The notes under the pieces are model-generated. The model was given only the letters and a program-made list of their open reading frames with translations, ran no database searches and was not told where the DNA came from. A DNA stretch of 64,000 bases from the NCBI RefSeq assembly GCF_000801105.2, contig NC_079515.1, positions 30,279,407 to 30,343,406 of the forward strand, read 5' to 3'. The first letter of the stretch is position 1. Every line of letters starts with the position of its first letter. Shown here piece after piece: positions 9,536 to 23,319 of this stretch. The stretch comes from Raphanus sativus (Eukaryota > Streptophyta > Magnoliopsida > Brassicales > Brassicaceae). A program made the position numbers and the translations under genes.

Positions 9536-12500
9536 AACTAAGCAAAAAACTCAGTCACTGAACAATTCTGAGGAGATTACTAGCAAATTTTGTCCTTTGT
9601 TGGAAATAAAGTACTGATACAAACATGATTTGAATGTCCTTTTATATAAATAAATATGCAACTCCATTGACTTTGAAATCTGTATGTATATATGTAAGCT
9701 TACGACACATTCATGGTCTATATTTCTAAGCAATACAAGAAATTGCAGAAGAAATTTCAATGCTGATAGTGAATGTAACCGTTATCTCTTTCAAATTCAT
9801 AGGAGACCATTTAAGTTACCTAAACACAAGCAACTGTAGAAAGTTGAATAACTCTTTGAGAGTTGAGACGTTTGTCTTGTCTATATATATTATCAAAAAA
9901 TATTTATAAGCTAGTTGCGATATTACATCCAACCATAAAATAATGTGGAAGTAGAAGTTATACTAAGGAACCCTCGTCTCTGTTAATTAAGACTTAAGTT
10001 TATCAATAATGGTTTACAATGGTTTGTTGAATTTTGTTGGGATTTCTTTAATAATTTTATTTTCTACCTACAATTATTTTTTTAATAATTTTATTTTTTA
10101 TATATAGTTTAGTAAATGTTGAGGATTGCTAGAAGATTGGTTTTGAAATTAATAGTTATTAGGATTTGGATAGTTAAAAGGGTAATTATTAGACTTTTAG
10201 GTGCTAAAAGAATTATTATTGAGATTTATTTCACTTGAAAAAAAAATATAAAAGTTAAAGGTTTTTTGTAGACTAAAATAGAAAATTTATAGTAGAAAAA
10301 TGCGTTTTTTCTGTGTCCAAATCAAATGAAACAAATCTCTATTTACAGAGTATGAAAAATGATAAATTTTGATGTAAATTTTTTTATAAATTTGAGTTTT
10401 AGGTGATAAGTATGTAAACTATAACATTCTGAAAATGAAAAATGATATATATTCATTTCAAAATATGGTTAATGTTTATAACTTATACCACTAATGATGT
10501 AAAAATAAAATTTTGACATATATATAAAACAAAACGAACACCCGCACGGTTGTGCGGGTCGAGATCTAGTTATATAATTAACACTTAAACCTACAACTAC
10601 ATTTGATAATAAAAACAGTGGAAACAAAATATTCACATGAATTATATTTTTTTTAATCATTCATATCAATAGCATATTTTCACCGGTACATATAAAATTC
10701 TGAGTTAACAAAATAAAATTTTAGAGATCAAAGATTTAGCTGAAAAATATTAGTTAAATCAATATCACAAATTTAATACAAATTTGTACATACGTTTAAT
10801 ATAGTTACATAATTAATTAGATACTTAAAAGGTTTATTTTAGTAAAAATGAAATATATAATTATATTTAAAATAATTACGAAACATACATTTATATTTTA
10901 AATAAATACAAAAGTAATTTACATCATTAGTGGTATAAGATATGAAAAGATTTTTTCTGATGTAATTCAGAGAAAATATAGGAATATCTATTTAGGTTTT
11001 TTGAATAATTAAAATATTTCACATATGCATACAATAATTCATTGAAACAACTTTCTAAGGGGTGGTCCAAATTAAAAAAAAATCACACATTAAAAAAGTC
11101 GTGACTTTTCTTTTAATATAATAGATTGATCTTAAATAATTGAGAAAAAAACAAATCAGAAATTTCATTTACAAATAATTTAATGACAAGTAGCTATTGA
11201 GGAGTCCAGTCCACTTTGCCTTATCCCTAACGGTTCAATGTTGAATACTTTCAAGTTTCAACCATGTTTAACACATATCAGATTTAACCTTTTTTTCAAT
11301 ACCCATTGCACATTTTCAACTATTGAATTAAAAGATTCAATAGGTCATTGTAAATAGTCCAAAAATTGGTGTCAGATTGAGGATTAGGACGTTGTGGCTT
11401 TGTGGTTGTGTAAAGCCATGAAAGCTAATTTAAGGTTTTAAAATTTGTAAAGTCTTTAACGAAAGGTTATTTTTTGTTCACCTTTTTTAACAACCACTTT
11501 TTAAGGGTTTGAAGCCTTCTTTTCTTCAATTTTTTTATTAAAAAAACGTGGTTTGACTACTTTTTTTTAACTTTTGTTGATTTTTTACCAAAAAAACAAT
11601 AAGTATAATAACTGATAAATTAATTTTCATTAATGAATTTTGTTTTTAACATCAACAAAAAGTCGTAACCTACTATTATTAGACATTAATTTGTTAAAGA
11701 TTTAAAATATTGTATAGTTAATTAAAAAAATTACGAATGATTACTTTTGATAACAAATACTTAAAAAATATTTTATTGGTAATTTTTTAGTGTTTCTAAT
11801 TTTAATTTAGAACATACATTTTATGTGTTTCAATAAGTAAAAAAGGTAAACTGAATGAAATAATTTACTGTACGTTAAATAAGATAATATAGCTTCCTAT
11901 TTTTTCTGAACTAAAAATAGAACACTAGAAATATTATAAATACTGTGAAAATTTTGATAAACAAACTACCCAAACATGGAAAAAATCTTTTAGATTATTT
12001 GAAAATAAGTTATAACATGTATCTCCAAAGTTCAGAAGCTCAACAACTTCATCTAATTTATTTTTACTTTACTCCACTGCTTAATGCAATTTTTGATTAT
12101 TAAACCGGCAAATAAAAATAAATATGAACCTTTTCATTCTAAATACTCTTCTCATATTTTATTTTTAAGATTTTTGCATCCTTACAGATTTTATTAGTTT
12201 TTGTATATAATTCATAATTTAAATATATGTTTTTATAATAGTCATAGTTTGTAAAGCTTTTGATAACAATTACACTTTCAAAAGTATTTAAAGTAACATC
12301 TACAATTTTTAAAGCCAAAATCTCTATGGCTAAAATTCTAAAGCCAAAAGATAAAACAAAAGTCCTGATCACAGGTGACCATATTGTACATAGTTGTTAC
12401 CAACAGTAAGAATTTAGTGCTCCTTTTAGGTAAGGCTTGACGCATGTATTCAGTGTTCTAAAAATCGGCAACCCTAATAAGAGTCAAGAATCATGTTCTT

Positions 12501-12740
12501 ATCTAAAGGACAGGCTTAAACCTTGAAACCTATTACAGAGAAAAAGGACAAGATTTTTAGTTACCGAACCAAAAAATAATGCCTTTTTATTACCGAACCC
12601 CGGAAAACTTTTGAAAAAACTGCTAGAGCCAAGATTTTTAGTACACTTTTATACAAATGGGCACCATTTAAGTAGGGGCAATATCAAGAATTCGATCTAA
12701 ACTCAAAGAAGCCATTTTAGAAAGGGTTTGAAATTAAACG
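9536..12740. other. AT-rich intergenic DNA with transposon debris
   Basis: About 3.2 kb without a gene I can support. It holds a Helitron 3' end (10541-10569) and an inverted pair of 22-bp sequences (10482-10503 and 10918-10939). Otherwise there is poly-A/T-rich sequence with no terminal repeats that I could pair. Confidence 0.5.
10541..10569 (+). mobile_element. Helitron 3' terminus
   Basis: CCCGCAC GGTT GTGCGGG forms a 7-bp GC stem (10541-10559), followed by TCGAGAT, then CTAG (10566-10569) and T. This is the standard Brassicaceae Helitron 3' end. The 5' TC end could not be assigned. Confidence 0.65.
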
Positions 12741-13252
12741 CTATTTGTAGCTCTGTGACACCTCTAAAACGAGCTTGCCCATGAACTGGTACTTCTTGTC
12801 ATATCCCAATCCAGGATTACTCTGCATTGCCGATGATTCAGAGAGAAACATCAATACCTCTTTAGATAATATCTGATGAAAGAGAGTGATGTTAGAATGA
12901 AAGATCTTGAGGGATTGGTTACAGAAATCAAACCTTAAGACTAAGAACAGCACGATCTGCAAATCGTTTCAAAGAATCAGGTGCACTTTGAGGAAGTGTT
13001 GTAGCAATTCTATCGAGCTCCTCGTTCTGTGTCTTAGCAGTTATTCGGTGAGGACCACTGTAGTGATCAACAAGGTCTTTAAGAAGGGGAGCTTGCGTCA
13101 TCACCTCATCAATTGCCTCCTGTCAAAAGCGAGAAGGTTAAGCGATCACACAAACCATAAATAATGCGTGGATGCTAAAGCCATTGTTAGGGTTTGACAA
13201 TCTTCTTCCTATACCTCCTCTCATCTGATGATGATGGTAGTGATTTCTTCAT
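12741..13252 (-). CDS. Three-exon gene for a 106-residue plant protein of unknown role
   Basis: Exons 13252-13199, 13119-12934 and 12821-12741 join in phase (54+186+81 bp). Exon 2 encodes an alpha-helical-looking segment beginning EAIDEVMTQAPLLKDLVDHY and ends with a good donor, CTTAAG|GTTTGA. Exon 3 encodes SNPGLGYDKKYQFMGKLV and ends EVSQSYK. The acceptors TTTTGACAG and ATCGGCAATGCAG are good. The exon 1 donor (AAGATT|GTCAAA) is weak: the nearby AG|GTATAG is better but puts a stop in the frame, so the first exon is the least certain part. Even codon quality and GC content over exons 2-3 argue for a real gene. The SNPGxGxDKKxQFM segment seems familiar from conserved plant proteins but I cannot name it. 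No signal peptide or membrane span is present. The gene lies 0.4 kb downstream of CID8 on the same strand. Confidence 0.65.
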
Positions 13253-13665
13253 GATGGCTTAAACCTTGAGAGGGTTTTAAGTTACAGTGCTAACATGAGG
13301 TTTTAATAGACGACGCCGTTTCTCATGACCTATTTGGATTTTCAAAAACACCCTGAAATGCATGCTCGACCAACGAGATCATGAACCTTTTTTCCGTTAA
13401 GAATAAACCAAAAAAAAAAAAAAAATTCCATTTGAGAAAAATGTTATAAACTGAAATGAGTCTCAGAACAAGAACTCAGAAAGCATGTTCATTGTTGCAT
13501 TTGTTTCCAGATACTACAGAACTGGAGATATAACTCTGCTCTAGAGATTAGAGAACAATTAAAAAAGATAACTGAAAAGAAAAATTACTCAAGGAAAAAA
13601 ACGAAATGTTTTTCATCACTCTCCAACACCAACAAAGCCTCTTTGGGGTTGGTTCTGTTTCTCTC

Positions 13666-15539
13666 CTAGTTTGAGGATGGTGATCGACTGAATCTTGGTC
13701 TCACTGGTGTCTTTGAAGGGCTTACCCTGAAGAAGAACATGTCAAATTTTTGAGAGTCAATAAAACGTTTCTTACATACATTCACTTGTCTACAGTAAAA
13801 ACTTGTGTGTTACCTTATCGGCTGCGATCCTAAGACTACTCCACTGCAGTTGAGCGCCCCAACTGCACTCTCTGCCTATATTTCATCCCCAAAGCAAACA
13901 CTTATTCAGTATAAGCCTTTGAAGTTTGTTGGCTTTACTTGTAAAAAACATCTGAGGGAGCTTACCATGGCAAATTCAACAAAAGCTATACGAGTAGAAT
14001 GCAACTGGTCACCAAGAAGCCTTATGCGAGTTACCTGTATAAAAAAAAAACATGTGTTATTGTAACTCAGAGAAAAAGAACATAGTAGAGTGTTTCCGGA
14101 TTCTAGACTCTAACCTCACCGCAGGCAGACTCAAAGAAGGTTCTAACATCATCTTCAGTGGCCTGCAAAGTTTAAAAACAATTACCTTAAAACCAAGAAC
14201 ATCTAATACAAAATGAAAGATAGACGTTAACACGAGAACAAGTGTTTACATTCTTGTCAACATTAGTGCAGTAGATGGTTCTGCTACACATCTCCCTTTC
14301 ATCTTCTGACTGAATACCAACACAAAAGTTTCTGTTTTCAGAACTCAAAAATATAAAATCTAATTTGACAAAATAGAATTTTTTTCTTTCTTTCTTATAT
14401 TACCCTGGGGAGAAATGTGGGATTCACAGGAAGAATAGCAGTCTTTGAAGGCAAGACCCTAACTGGGTAATAACCGATCATTGTTCCACCTACACTTAAA
14501 GCAGCCCTTGCACCATCTGTTTTGAAAACCCAATAAAAAAAACTTGTTACTAATGGCTAAAATCAAAACCTGAAGTTGAGATTTAAGAATCTGTCAGCTT
14601 TTAACTTACGGTCATCAGAGAACTCAACAAAGGCAAAGCGAAGCACTGAATGTGGATCTCCACAGATACGACAATCAACAACCTTTAGAAAAAAGAATGC
14701 AGTTGTTACTTAAACCACATACAAAGAAAACAAATAAAAAAAAACTTGTGGATGGATATCAGCTTATTACTTGTCCATAGCTGCTGAACAAACCAGCTAA
14801 GACTTCCTCAGTCACCTAATTGGAAAGAAGAATAATAGAAATTACAATAATGCAAAAGATAGAAATCCTGAAGAGAGATAGAATTAAGTAACTTACACTC
14901 TGATCAATGTCAGAGACATATACAGTTCTTCTAATATTATCCTCTCTTTGAGCCTTGGAAGCTCTTCCAGTTATCCTCACTTTCCTCCCTTGGTTATAAT
15001 TGTTTCTGCTCTGTTATCCCACAAGACCAAAAAATTTATAAGGGTAATAATGCTAAGTAAAAGTTCATTCAAGAGTTGCAAAACAAGACCAAACCTCAAA
15101 CAAAAGTTTCTATATTGAAAACAGTCAAATGAAACTCCAAGCTGGAGACTTTCTAGCGTAAGAACCCAAACTAACTTCACTTTAGAAACACCAACCCAAT
15201 TAAATTCATTAACAGAGTTTTTTTTTTTTTTTTTTAAATTACCCTCCGGAAATTGCCATCCTTTTTGTTGTCGGCTTTAAGATCTTCACCAGACAGCTTC
15301 TTAGCGGTCGCAAAATCTTCAGAAGACAGAGACTGATTGTTCTTCTTCTTGTAAGAAGGAAAGAACTCTTTAGCTTCAGGATTCAGCGCAAGCTTCTTCA
15401 TTTGATCGACGTCCGGTTCCGGTTTAGTTTCGGATTTGGGTTTGAGGTCCGATTCCGATTCCGGTTTAGAATCCGTTGTCACCAGGCTCTTCTCAATTCC
15501 GTCAGTGACAAGGTCGTGAACAGAATCAACATCAGCCAT
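13666..15539 (-). CDS. CID8-like RNA-binding protein (PAM2 + two RRMs)
   Basis: Ten exons: 15539-15243, 15010-14897, 14815-14771, 14682-14610, 14516-14404, 14309-14250, 14162-14115, 14034-13966, 13875-13814, 13726-13666. They total 942 bp, 313 residues, close to Arabidopsis CID8 as I recall it. The first exon carries a PAM2 motif (LALNPEAKEFFPS, about residues 50-62), which in this family binds the MLLE domain of poly(A)-binding protein. RRM1 has RNP2 TVYVSDI and RNP1 RFAFVEF; RRM2 has TIYCTNV and RIAFVEF. The C-terminus is VSPSKTPVRPRFSR and following. The role, known for the CID family, is binding PABP and RNA in translation or mRNA turnover. Gene position agrees with At1g53650. A hAT-type element lies about 0.3 kb upstream of the ATG (15848-16495), so the promoter has probably been altered. 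All junctions keep the frame. Confidence 0.93.
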
Positions 15540-15847
15540 TAGATCAGAAATTTTCAAAGTAATTTTAGAAAACCCCACCACAACAAACAAACAATTCACC
15601 AGAAAAAAAAAACAGAAGATGGATGGATGAAATCAAAAGCTTCCAACTTTTTTTTATTCTCTCTTGAGATTTTCAGGTAATAGTGTTAATGAAGATCCAT
15701 TTCGGAATTGTAAGCTAAGCAGGGGAGAATGCTTGATCGTATATATTTGGAATCTAGTGTACCATGAGAGAGAGAGAGAGGATGGAGAAGCAGAAGAAGG
15801 AATGATGGGTTTTGGTTTTAGTTTTGCCCTTTTTCTTTGCTCAAATG

Positions 15848-16050
15848 TAGGGGTGGGCAAAAAACCCAAACCGAACCGAATCGAACCAACCAAACCGAAG
15901 TTAAACCGAACCAAACCAAACCGTAGTCTTTATGTAACCCAATTGGTTTATGTTTTATTCAACCCGAACGGTTTGGTTTGATTTGGATTTAAACCAAACC
16001 AAATCGAACCAAACCGATAATCCAATATATATATAGTAAAAATATATATG

Positions 16051-16083
<33 letters not shown>

Positions 16084-16495
16084 TATTGTAAATTTTAGTT
16101 AATGTTTCATTTTTCATTTTTTCATAACTTCCATTTCTTTAAAAAAATATATAAATATGATTCAAATAATACTATTATATATAAAATCATGTAGCATAAG
16201 TTTTTATATTCTCACTCTATCATTTATAAGTTGATTATTTTTTAATAAAAGTATAAAACTGATGCCTTCATATTTTATAACCAACCCGAACTACACCGAA
16301 CCAAACTAGACTATAATAATGTAAACCGAACTAAATCTAAACCAAACCAAACTGAACCGAACCGAATTAAACCCAAACCGAACCCAAACCAAAGCTACTT
16401 TGGTTTTAATTGGTTTGAGTTTTATAAATCCCAAATTACCCAAACCAAACCGAATCCAAACCGAACCCGAAACTAAACCGAAATGCCCACCCCTA
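15848..16495. mobile_element. Complete hAT-type non-autonomous element (648 bp), 8-bp TSD
   Basis: The left end TAGGGGTGGGCAAAAAACCC and the right end ...GCCCACCCCTA are inverted repeats, and the 8-bp target duplication CTCAAATG is perfect (15840-15847 and 16496-16503). The interior is built of AACCGAACC/GGTTTGG repeats and a (TA)n core and has no transposase. It sits in the 5' flank of the CID8 gene. Confidence 0.93.
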
Positions 16496-16742
16496 CTCAA
16501 ATGGACGCTAGCTCTCTCTCTCTCACAAGAGTGCTCTCTCTTCTTTTCCGGAGAACATTTTTTATTAATTTTATTCTTTTTTTTATATAATTACGTCAAA
16601 GAAATTAAAATAACAGGAAAGATAGATTTGTTTATTTTATTCGTTGGGTAGGACTTTAGATAAATTACAGATAAATCCCACTAATTTATTATTACTCCAC
16701 AAGTATCCAAATTTTAGGTTTCCCATGTTTTCAATCCAATGG

Positions 16743-16830
16743 GATTCACCAAAATTAATTTTCTCGATTTTGATTTTTTTTTTTTAGTTGATAAAAAAAA
16801 CCAAGATTGAGAAAATTAATTTTGGTGATC
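16743..16830. repeat. Inverted repeat with ~19-bp perfect arms
   Basis: CACCAAAATTAATTTTCTC (16747-16765) and its exact complement (16809-16827) are separated by 43 nt. Similarity continues inward for about another 20 nt with mismatches. A transcript would fold into a hairpin of about 40 bp. There is no terminal motif or duplication to tie it to a known element. Positions 16831-18287 hold nothing else recognisable. Confidence 0.8.
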
Positions 16831-18287
16831 GGTGTATAATGACTAATGAGCATTTTAGGAACTAAATCGTATCATGTTTACAACTATAGAATTAATATTT
16901 TTGTAATAAACATACTACATGAATTGTTTAATTTTTTAAAACATATTTACTTTTATGAATTATTAAAGAGTATATATTAAAATTCAAGCCATTTTCTACT
17001 TCCAAATAATTTTTTATTAGAAACAGTATTTTATAATAGACTGAAATTGAGATTATTTCAGAAATAGAATAACAAAATTATTTTTATTCATTACTTAATT
17101 TGTCACTCCAAAATAAATTAAGCTTGAAGCGAAACTTCTATTATAAAACAGTATTTTTATTTGGAAATGCTCTTAGCTTAGCACCATTTTTTCTTTTTAT
17201 ATATTTTATGTTTTATTATGCTTTTATATGTTTATTTTCACCATTTTTCAATTTTCACTTTTCAATATTTTCTTTAAGACTGAAAGAAAATGTATTAATT
17301 TGTTTAAATTTGTAAATTTTTTTTTAGTTTTAGGGATATAATTTACGTTCTGGCTTTATAATGATTTTCAGAGCTTGATGTTTAAAATTTCATTTGTATT
17401 ATTTTATTAAGCAAAAATATATATGACCCCTATATATCATACATATCCTCCACAAATTTTGGTATTTGTTGGGATACTATTCCTTATTATACTCGGTCCT
17501 CATTCAACAAAAAAAAAATACTGTTTATGAACATTTAATTTCTCCAAAATTGCATGATATGTCTGTTGATTTTGCTCCACAAATTTTGGATTTGTTGTGA
17601 TATTTCTTTTCTGCCTTTTACTTTTGATGGTATTCTTGGCCAGACAACAAAATTACTCAGACTTTAATTGCACTTTTATCTTTGGTTTTTCTTCTACTTT
17701 TTAGGTTAAAGGTTTTTATTCTAATTGTTACTTCTTTTGATATTTTTTTAACTCCGTTTCTTTTAAAACAAGGTTGTCATTTTTGTATGGACATATGGGT
17801 AGATAATCACTACTTGATGTATTTAAATACGTAAAAAGGTTCTTTCTCTTTCAGCAAAAAAAAAGTTTTATTGGTTAAGAAATTGGCTAAAGATGTGATG
17901 TAATGACAAGCTGAGCTTTTCCTGAAAGATGCTAGCAAACGAAAAAAGTACCCCAAAAAAACTTGGGCAAATTTCAAAAGTGACGTTTACTTTTTCTTTT
18001 CTTGAATATTATTCGATATATCATTACAATACATTGAAAGACACTAGTATACGTAACAAAAGTAATTAAAATGGGATTTGTTATTACCCTTTAAATAGTT
18101 TTACGAATAAACAAACAATCAATAATATTTGGCAAGTTGACTTGACACAGATTTTGCTATTCGTTCATAGGATCGGTTTGCATTTTAGTATACTGTTACT
18201 ATTTTGCAATTCCTTTATATACATCTTTTATCTGCTTATATCATTGTTTTCTTTTCTTTTTGTTTATGTCAAACACGCATGATGCAT

Positions 18288-18331
18288 AAAATAACTCTCT
18301 TTTTCTTTGTTCAAACAAAATAACTCTCTTT
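18288..18331 (-). mobile_element. Micro-insertion between perfect 15-bp direct repeats
   Basis: AAAATAACTCTCTTT occurs at 18288-18302 and again at 18317-18331. Between the copies is TTCTTTGTTCAAAC only (14 nt). On the minus strand this reads GTTTGAACAAAGAA, a short A-rich 3' end. The pattern is that of a heavily truncated retroposon with its target duplication. Confidence 0.6.
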
Positions 18332-18496
18332 AAGTTCTTCAAGGTGTGTGTTCTCGATGTAGATGGTAAGAACATTTCTAGGTGCAAAGAAAATTAGCCA
18401 AATGATTAAACCTGATAAATAAATATTATATAAATATCCATTTACGAAAGGGTAATACCTACAATTTCCTTCACTAAGAAAGGGATGCGTCCACTT

Positions 18497-18938
18497 TAGG
18501 CATGTGGATTTGATTAGATCAGGTTTTTCAGATCAGTTAGTTCAAAACTTGGCTAATTTGATTTAGTCAAAATCTCGTCGAATTGTACCGAAAAACTTTT
18601 GATTCGGTTTGGTTTTATTTTCGAATAGTTCAGTTTCAAAATTTCTACTCAATTTAACCAAAGTTTTAAATTCGGTTAAATTTGGTTTAAATTATTTGAA
18701 AATTTGGTAAATTTTGGTTAGTTTATTTATGTTAGTTCGGTTATTTCTATTTGAGTTTTTGTTAATTAGGTTAGTTTGTTAATTTAGTTAATATGTACAT
18801 AGTTTATTTGTTCTTTTTTTTTAAAACCGAACTAATCGATTATCAAATTATCGAATAGAACGAAACCTCCTAACCGAACACCGATAACCAAACTTTTCGT
18901 TTGGATCAGTTTGGTTAATAGCCACTGGCACTGGCCTA
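18497..18938. mobile_element. hAT-type non-autonomous element (442 bp), 8-bp TSD
   Basis: Starts TAGGCATGTGGATTTG and ends GCACTGGCCTA. The 8-bp duplication GTCCACTT is perfect (18489-18496 and 18939-18946). The interior is GGTTTGGTT/CGGTT-rich and non-coding, like the elements at 28372, 38159 and 55636. Confidence 0.88.
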
Positions 18939-18946
18939 GTCCACTT

Positions 18947-20673
18947 GCTTAAAATCTAGGAAGCGTTGGGATCCTGTCTCTTCCTACCAGATGAGGAGCC
19001 ACCATATATTAAAGATACAATTATAGAAAGCTAGAAAACAACGAAGCGTCTCTAGACTAGAATTACATGCCATCGTTGTTATATGTTATTGTGGAGCCAC
19101 CGCTATCGTCACCTTATCGTTCTGCCGCCAAGTCATCGAGGAGGAACCACTACATCCAAAACCGAGCCACCATCTTTTGGAATCAGTTTCCTGCTGCGAG
19201 CCTGCCAACTTTATGGGTATTGAATCAGCTACTGTCGTAGAAGTAAATTAACTTAAATCAAAAATCTTATACCTTAAGATTAGCAAATAATTAATTGTAT
19301 CAATATTATAATTGTAATTTGAATACATAAGTCAAATCTTAAACCAAAGACTTCTGTTTATATTTTGATCAAGCGATTTGCCTTTATTAAGTTGATTGCT
19401 TAGCTTATTTAACGCCGATCACTTATCTTCTTTTTCTATAGCGTCCGTGAGCCATTATGGGTGGAAAATATGTACCTTAACCTTTTTATCTCCTCCTCGT
19501 TGTTTTCCGAGTGATTTATGTTATTGTGTGGCTTTCTTCTCATCTTTTTCCTCTAAATTATTTTTGTTTAGTCATGATAAGCCAAATGTTCACTTTTTAC
19601 GCAATGTTGTGTTCATTAATATTTTGTTAATATCAGCTTTATTTTAGAGAGTTAAATCTTGGTGTTTTATGCATGCATGCATGGTTAGCATCTAATATTT
19701 AGGTTGTAGAAATTGAAAATGATAATCATGCTTAAACGGTGACTATAGATGTTGGAATTGTGAATGAGAGTTGCCCATTGTTTAGAGTAATGAGTATACT
19801 AGGGTCACATGAGAGAATATTGTTTGTTTGGGTAAATGAAGTATTTCTTAGAAGGTATCTATAAAACACCAGTGGAAAGATTAAAAAGTTTATAAGATCT
19901 TATTTCATAAACGAATATATTTTCGGAATGATGTTAGGAAAGTGATATTAGTGTAGAGTTGTACTTGTTTTGTGTTATCTGAGAAGTGTTTGTGGATCTC
20001 AAAGATAGTTATTATCCTTTTCAAAACTAATTAGATTTGTTTGTTAGTACTTTGTATACGAAGATGAACCACTACTAGTCTTAGTTCATCTCTAATCCCA
20101 TTTTATTTAGTCTTAATGCATTTCTACACCTACTCTATTCAATAGTATTATATTTTCTATTCTATAATAGAATAAAAATAGATTTATTTTATATAATGTA
20201 ACATGTTTATTTTCTGTTCATCACTTTATTTTTTACTCTAAAATAGGGTACATCGGAGTAACATGTTTATTTTTTACTTTGAAATAGATTTACTCTATAT
20301 AGAGTAACATGTTTATTGTTGCTAAAAAGTGCATTGGAGCAACATCCAATTTTATTATAAATTACTTTATTTTAGGAAAATATAGTAAACTACTATAGAT
20401 GGTCAAAATACACAATTTATTTTATATTAGGTATATTAATTTTCAAGATAATTCGTAATCAACATTTCATCCTGGTATAAAATTAGACAAAAGTGCAAAT
20501 TAGAAGAGAATTGATAAAGATAAAAACATTTTGATCCACCTTTTTTAAACAGAAGAATCATACACCAGAAAAAAAGACAGCCAATTATTTCTCAAAAGAA
20601 CAACAGTAAACACTTCCAACACGGAAACATAAAAACACAGGATTCAAAGATGTTCAAAACGCAGTTTTTGCAT
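18947..20673. other. Intergenic DNA downstream of GSTU28
   Basis: AT-rich with no supportable gene. Positions 20090-20340 contain several TTTACTCTATAATAG/AACATGTTTATTTT repeats and a degenerate CATCTCTAATCCC / GTGCATTGGAGCAAC pair that may be an old MITE. ATGCATGCATGC occurs at 19669. The 19396-19647 reading frame lacks coding character and was not called. Confidence 0.45.
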
Positions 20674-22180
<1,507 letters not shown>

Positions 22181-22820
22181 CTTAACTGATGTTGTTGAAT
22201 TTTTTCAAGCTCATGTCCATTATTTCAAAACTAATTATTATAATCTTGTCCATTTTAAATCTGAAGGTAAAACTCGTATGGATTCAGTTTTGGATTATTT
22301 CTCAAAATAAGCTATAATAATCAGAGTTGGACATCTCTCAAATCAAGTACTACACAAACCCTTTTCCAATCTCCAACGAAACTTTGTTACACTCTACACA
22401 TACCCCCTGAAGGTTGCATTGTTGCAAAGTTGAAAGTATTTTAGTTTTCTTGCAGATTTTTTAAATCTATTTCTGATACCAATTGTTGCGATTTTTAAGT
22501 CCGTCATAATCTTCCAAGGCCGATTTATATTAGGCCTAAAGGTCTGCCCGCATGAATTTTTGATCATACTAATTAGAATTTTACATTCGCAACAGATATA
22601 ATGCTTCACTATCCTATGATTAGGACTGATCCCACTGTTCTGTTCTAAGCTGTTTCTTCCACTCATATTCTTGGGAAAAGTCACTCTTTTCAGCTTCTGT
22701 ACATCGTTTAATCTTTCATATCTTAGGGCTATCTTACTAAGTTGGTCTAAAGCAACAACACTCTCAGCATCAGGTAATGGAAAAATGCAAAGTGTTGATT
22801 TGTTAATCATTCTTGATCAC
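22181..22820 (-). mobile_element. TRIM/LTR-like relic on the minus strand
   Basis: Read on the minus strand, CGCAACA|ATTGGTATCAGA at about 22495-22475 has the layout of an LTR end plus a tRNA-Met primer binding site. A second stretch at about 22180-22370 contains ATGTCCAACTCT ... AATCCATACGAG ... GGACATGAGCTTG. These words occur in the same order in the LTRs of the TRIM at 3013-3637. The sequence upstream of the binding site (22820-22600) includes an open stretch LPDAESVVALDQLSKIALRY that does not look like retrotransposon protein. Ends and duplication were not resolved; treat it as a diverged relative with possible captured sequence. Confidence 0.4.
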
Positions 22821-23319
22821 TTTAACCAAATTCTCATAACCGATTGAGTGTGATACTCAAAAACTTGAACATGATATGAGAAAATTTAGGAGTTAATGTT
22901 TTGCTTTTTTTTCCTGGGAAATCTAGAGACATGTCCAAATTTTATTGGTCAAATTACTTGTGTATTACATAAAAGATGCTTAAACAGAAAGACGAGTTTA
23001 TTTAATAATTCTAAATTGGAAAAAAAAGATTTGGGGGAACTAAGGAAGGAAAAACATGAGAAAAGAAAGAAAGAATTTCTTGAGAGATATTTGGTTATGT
23101 TGACATAACTTTTGTCTCATTCTATAGTTGATTCTACTCTTGATAAATGTGGTTGGTGACTTCGTTGTTGAAGCTCAATGTCAATAGATCCTAGCTTGAG
23201 GGAAAGAGATGTGTAGAACAAAACATGTGCTATATTAGTTGTTTGAATATGAAAGTTTATTAACAAGTTCATTTTAGATTGACAAAATCTCAAGTTAAAT
23301 TTTAGTATGAAAAAGTTGT

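Noticed and set aside
15654..15914. 86-codon minus-strand frame upstream of CID8
   Set aside because: Runs from the CID8 5' flank into the hAT-type element; its repeated RFGLV composition is the element's GGTTTGG repeat.
19396..19647. 83-codon plus-strand frame
   Set aside because: AT-rich, no motif, no plausible splice partners and no conserved neighbour expected here.
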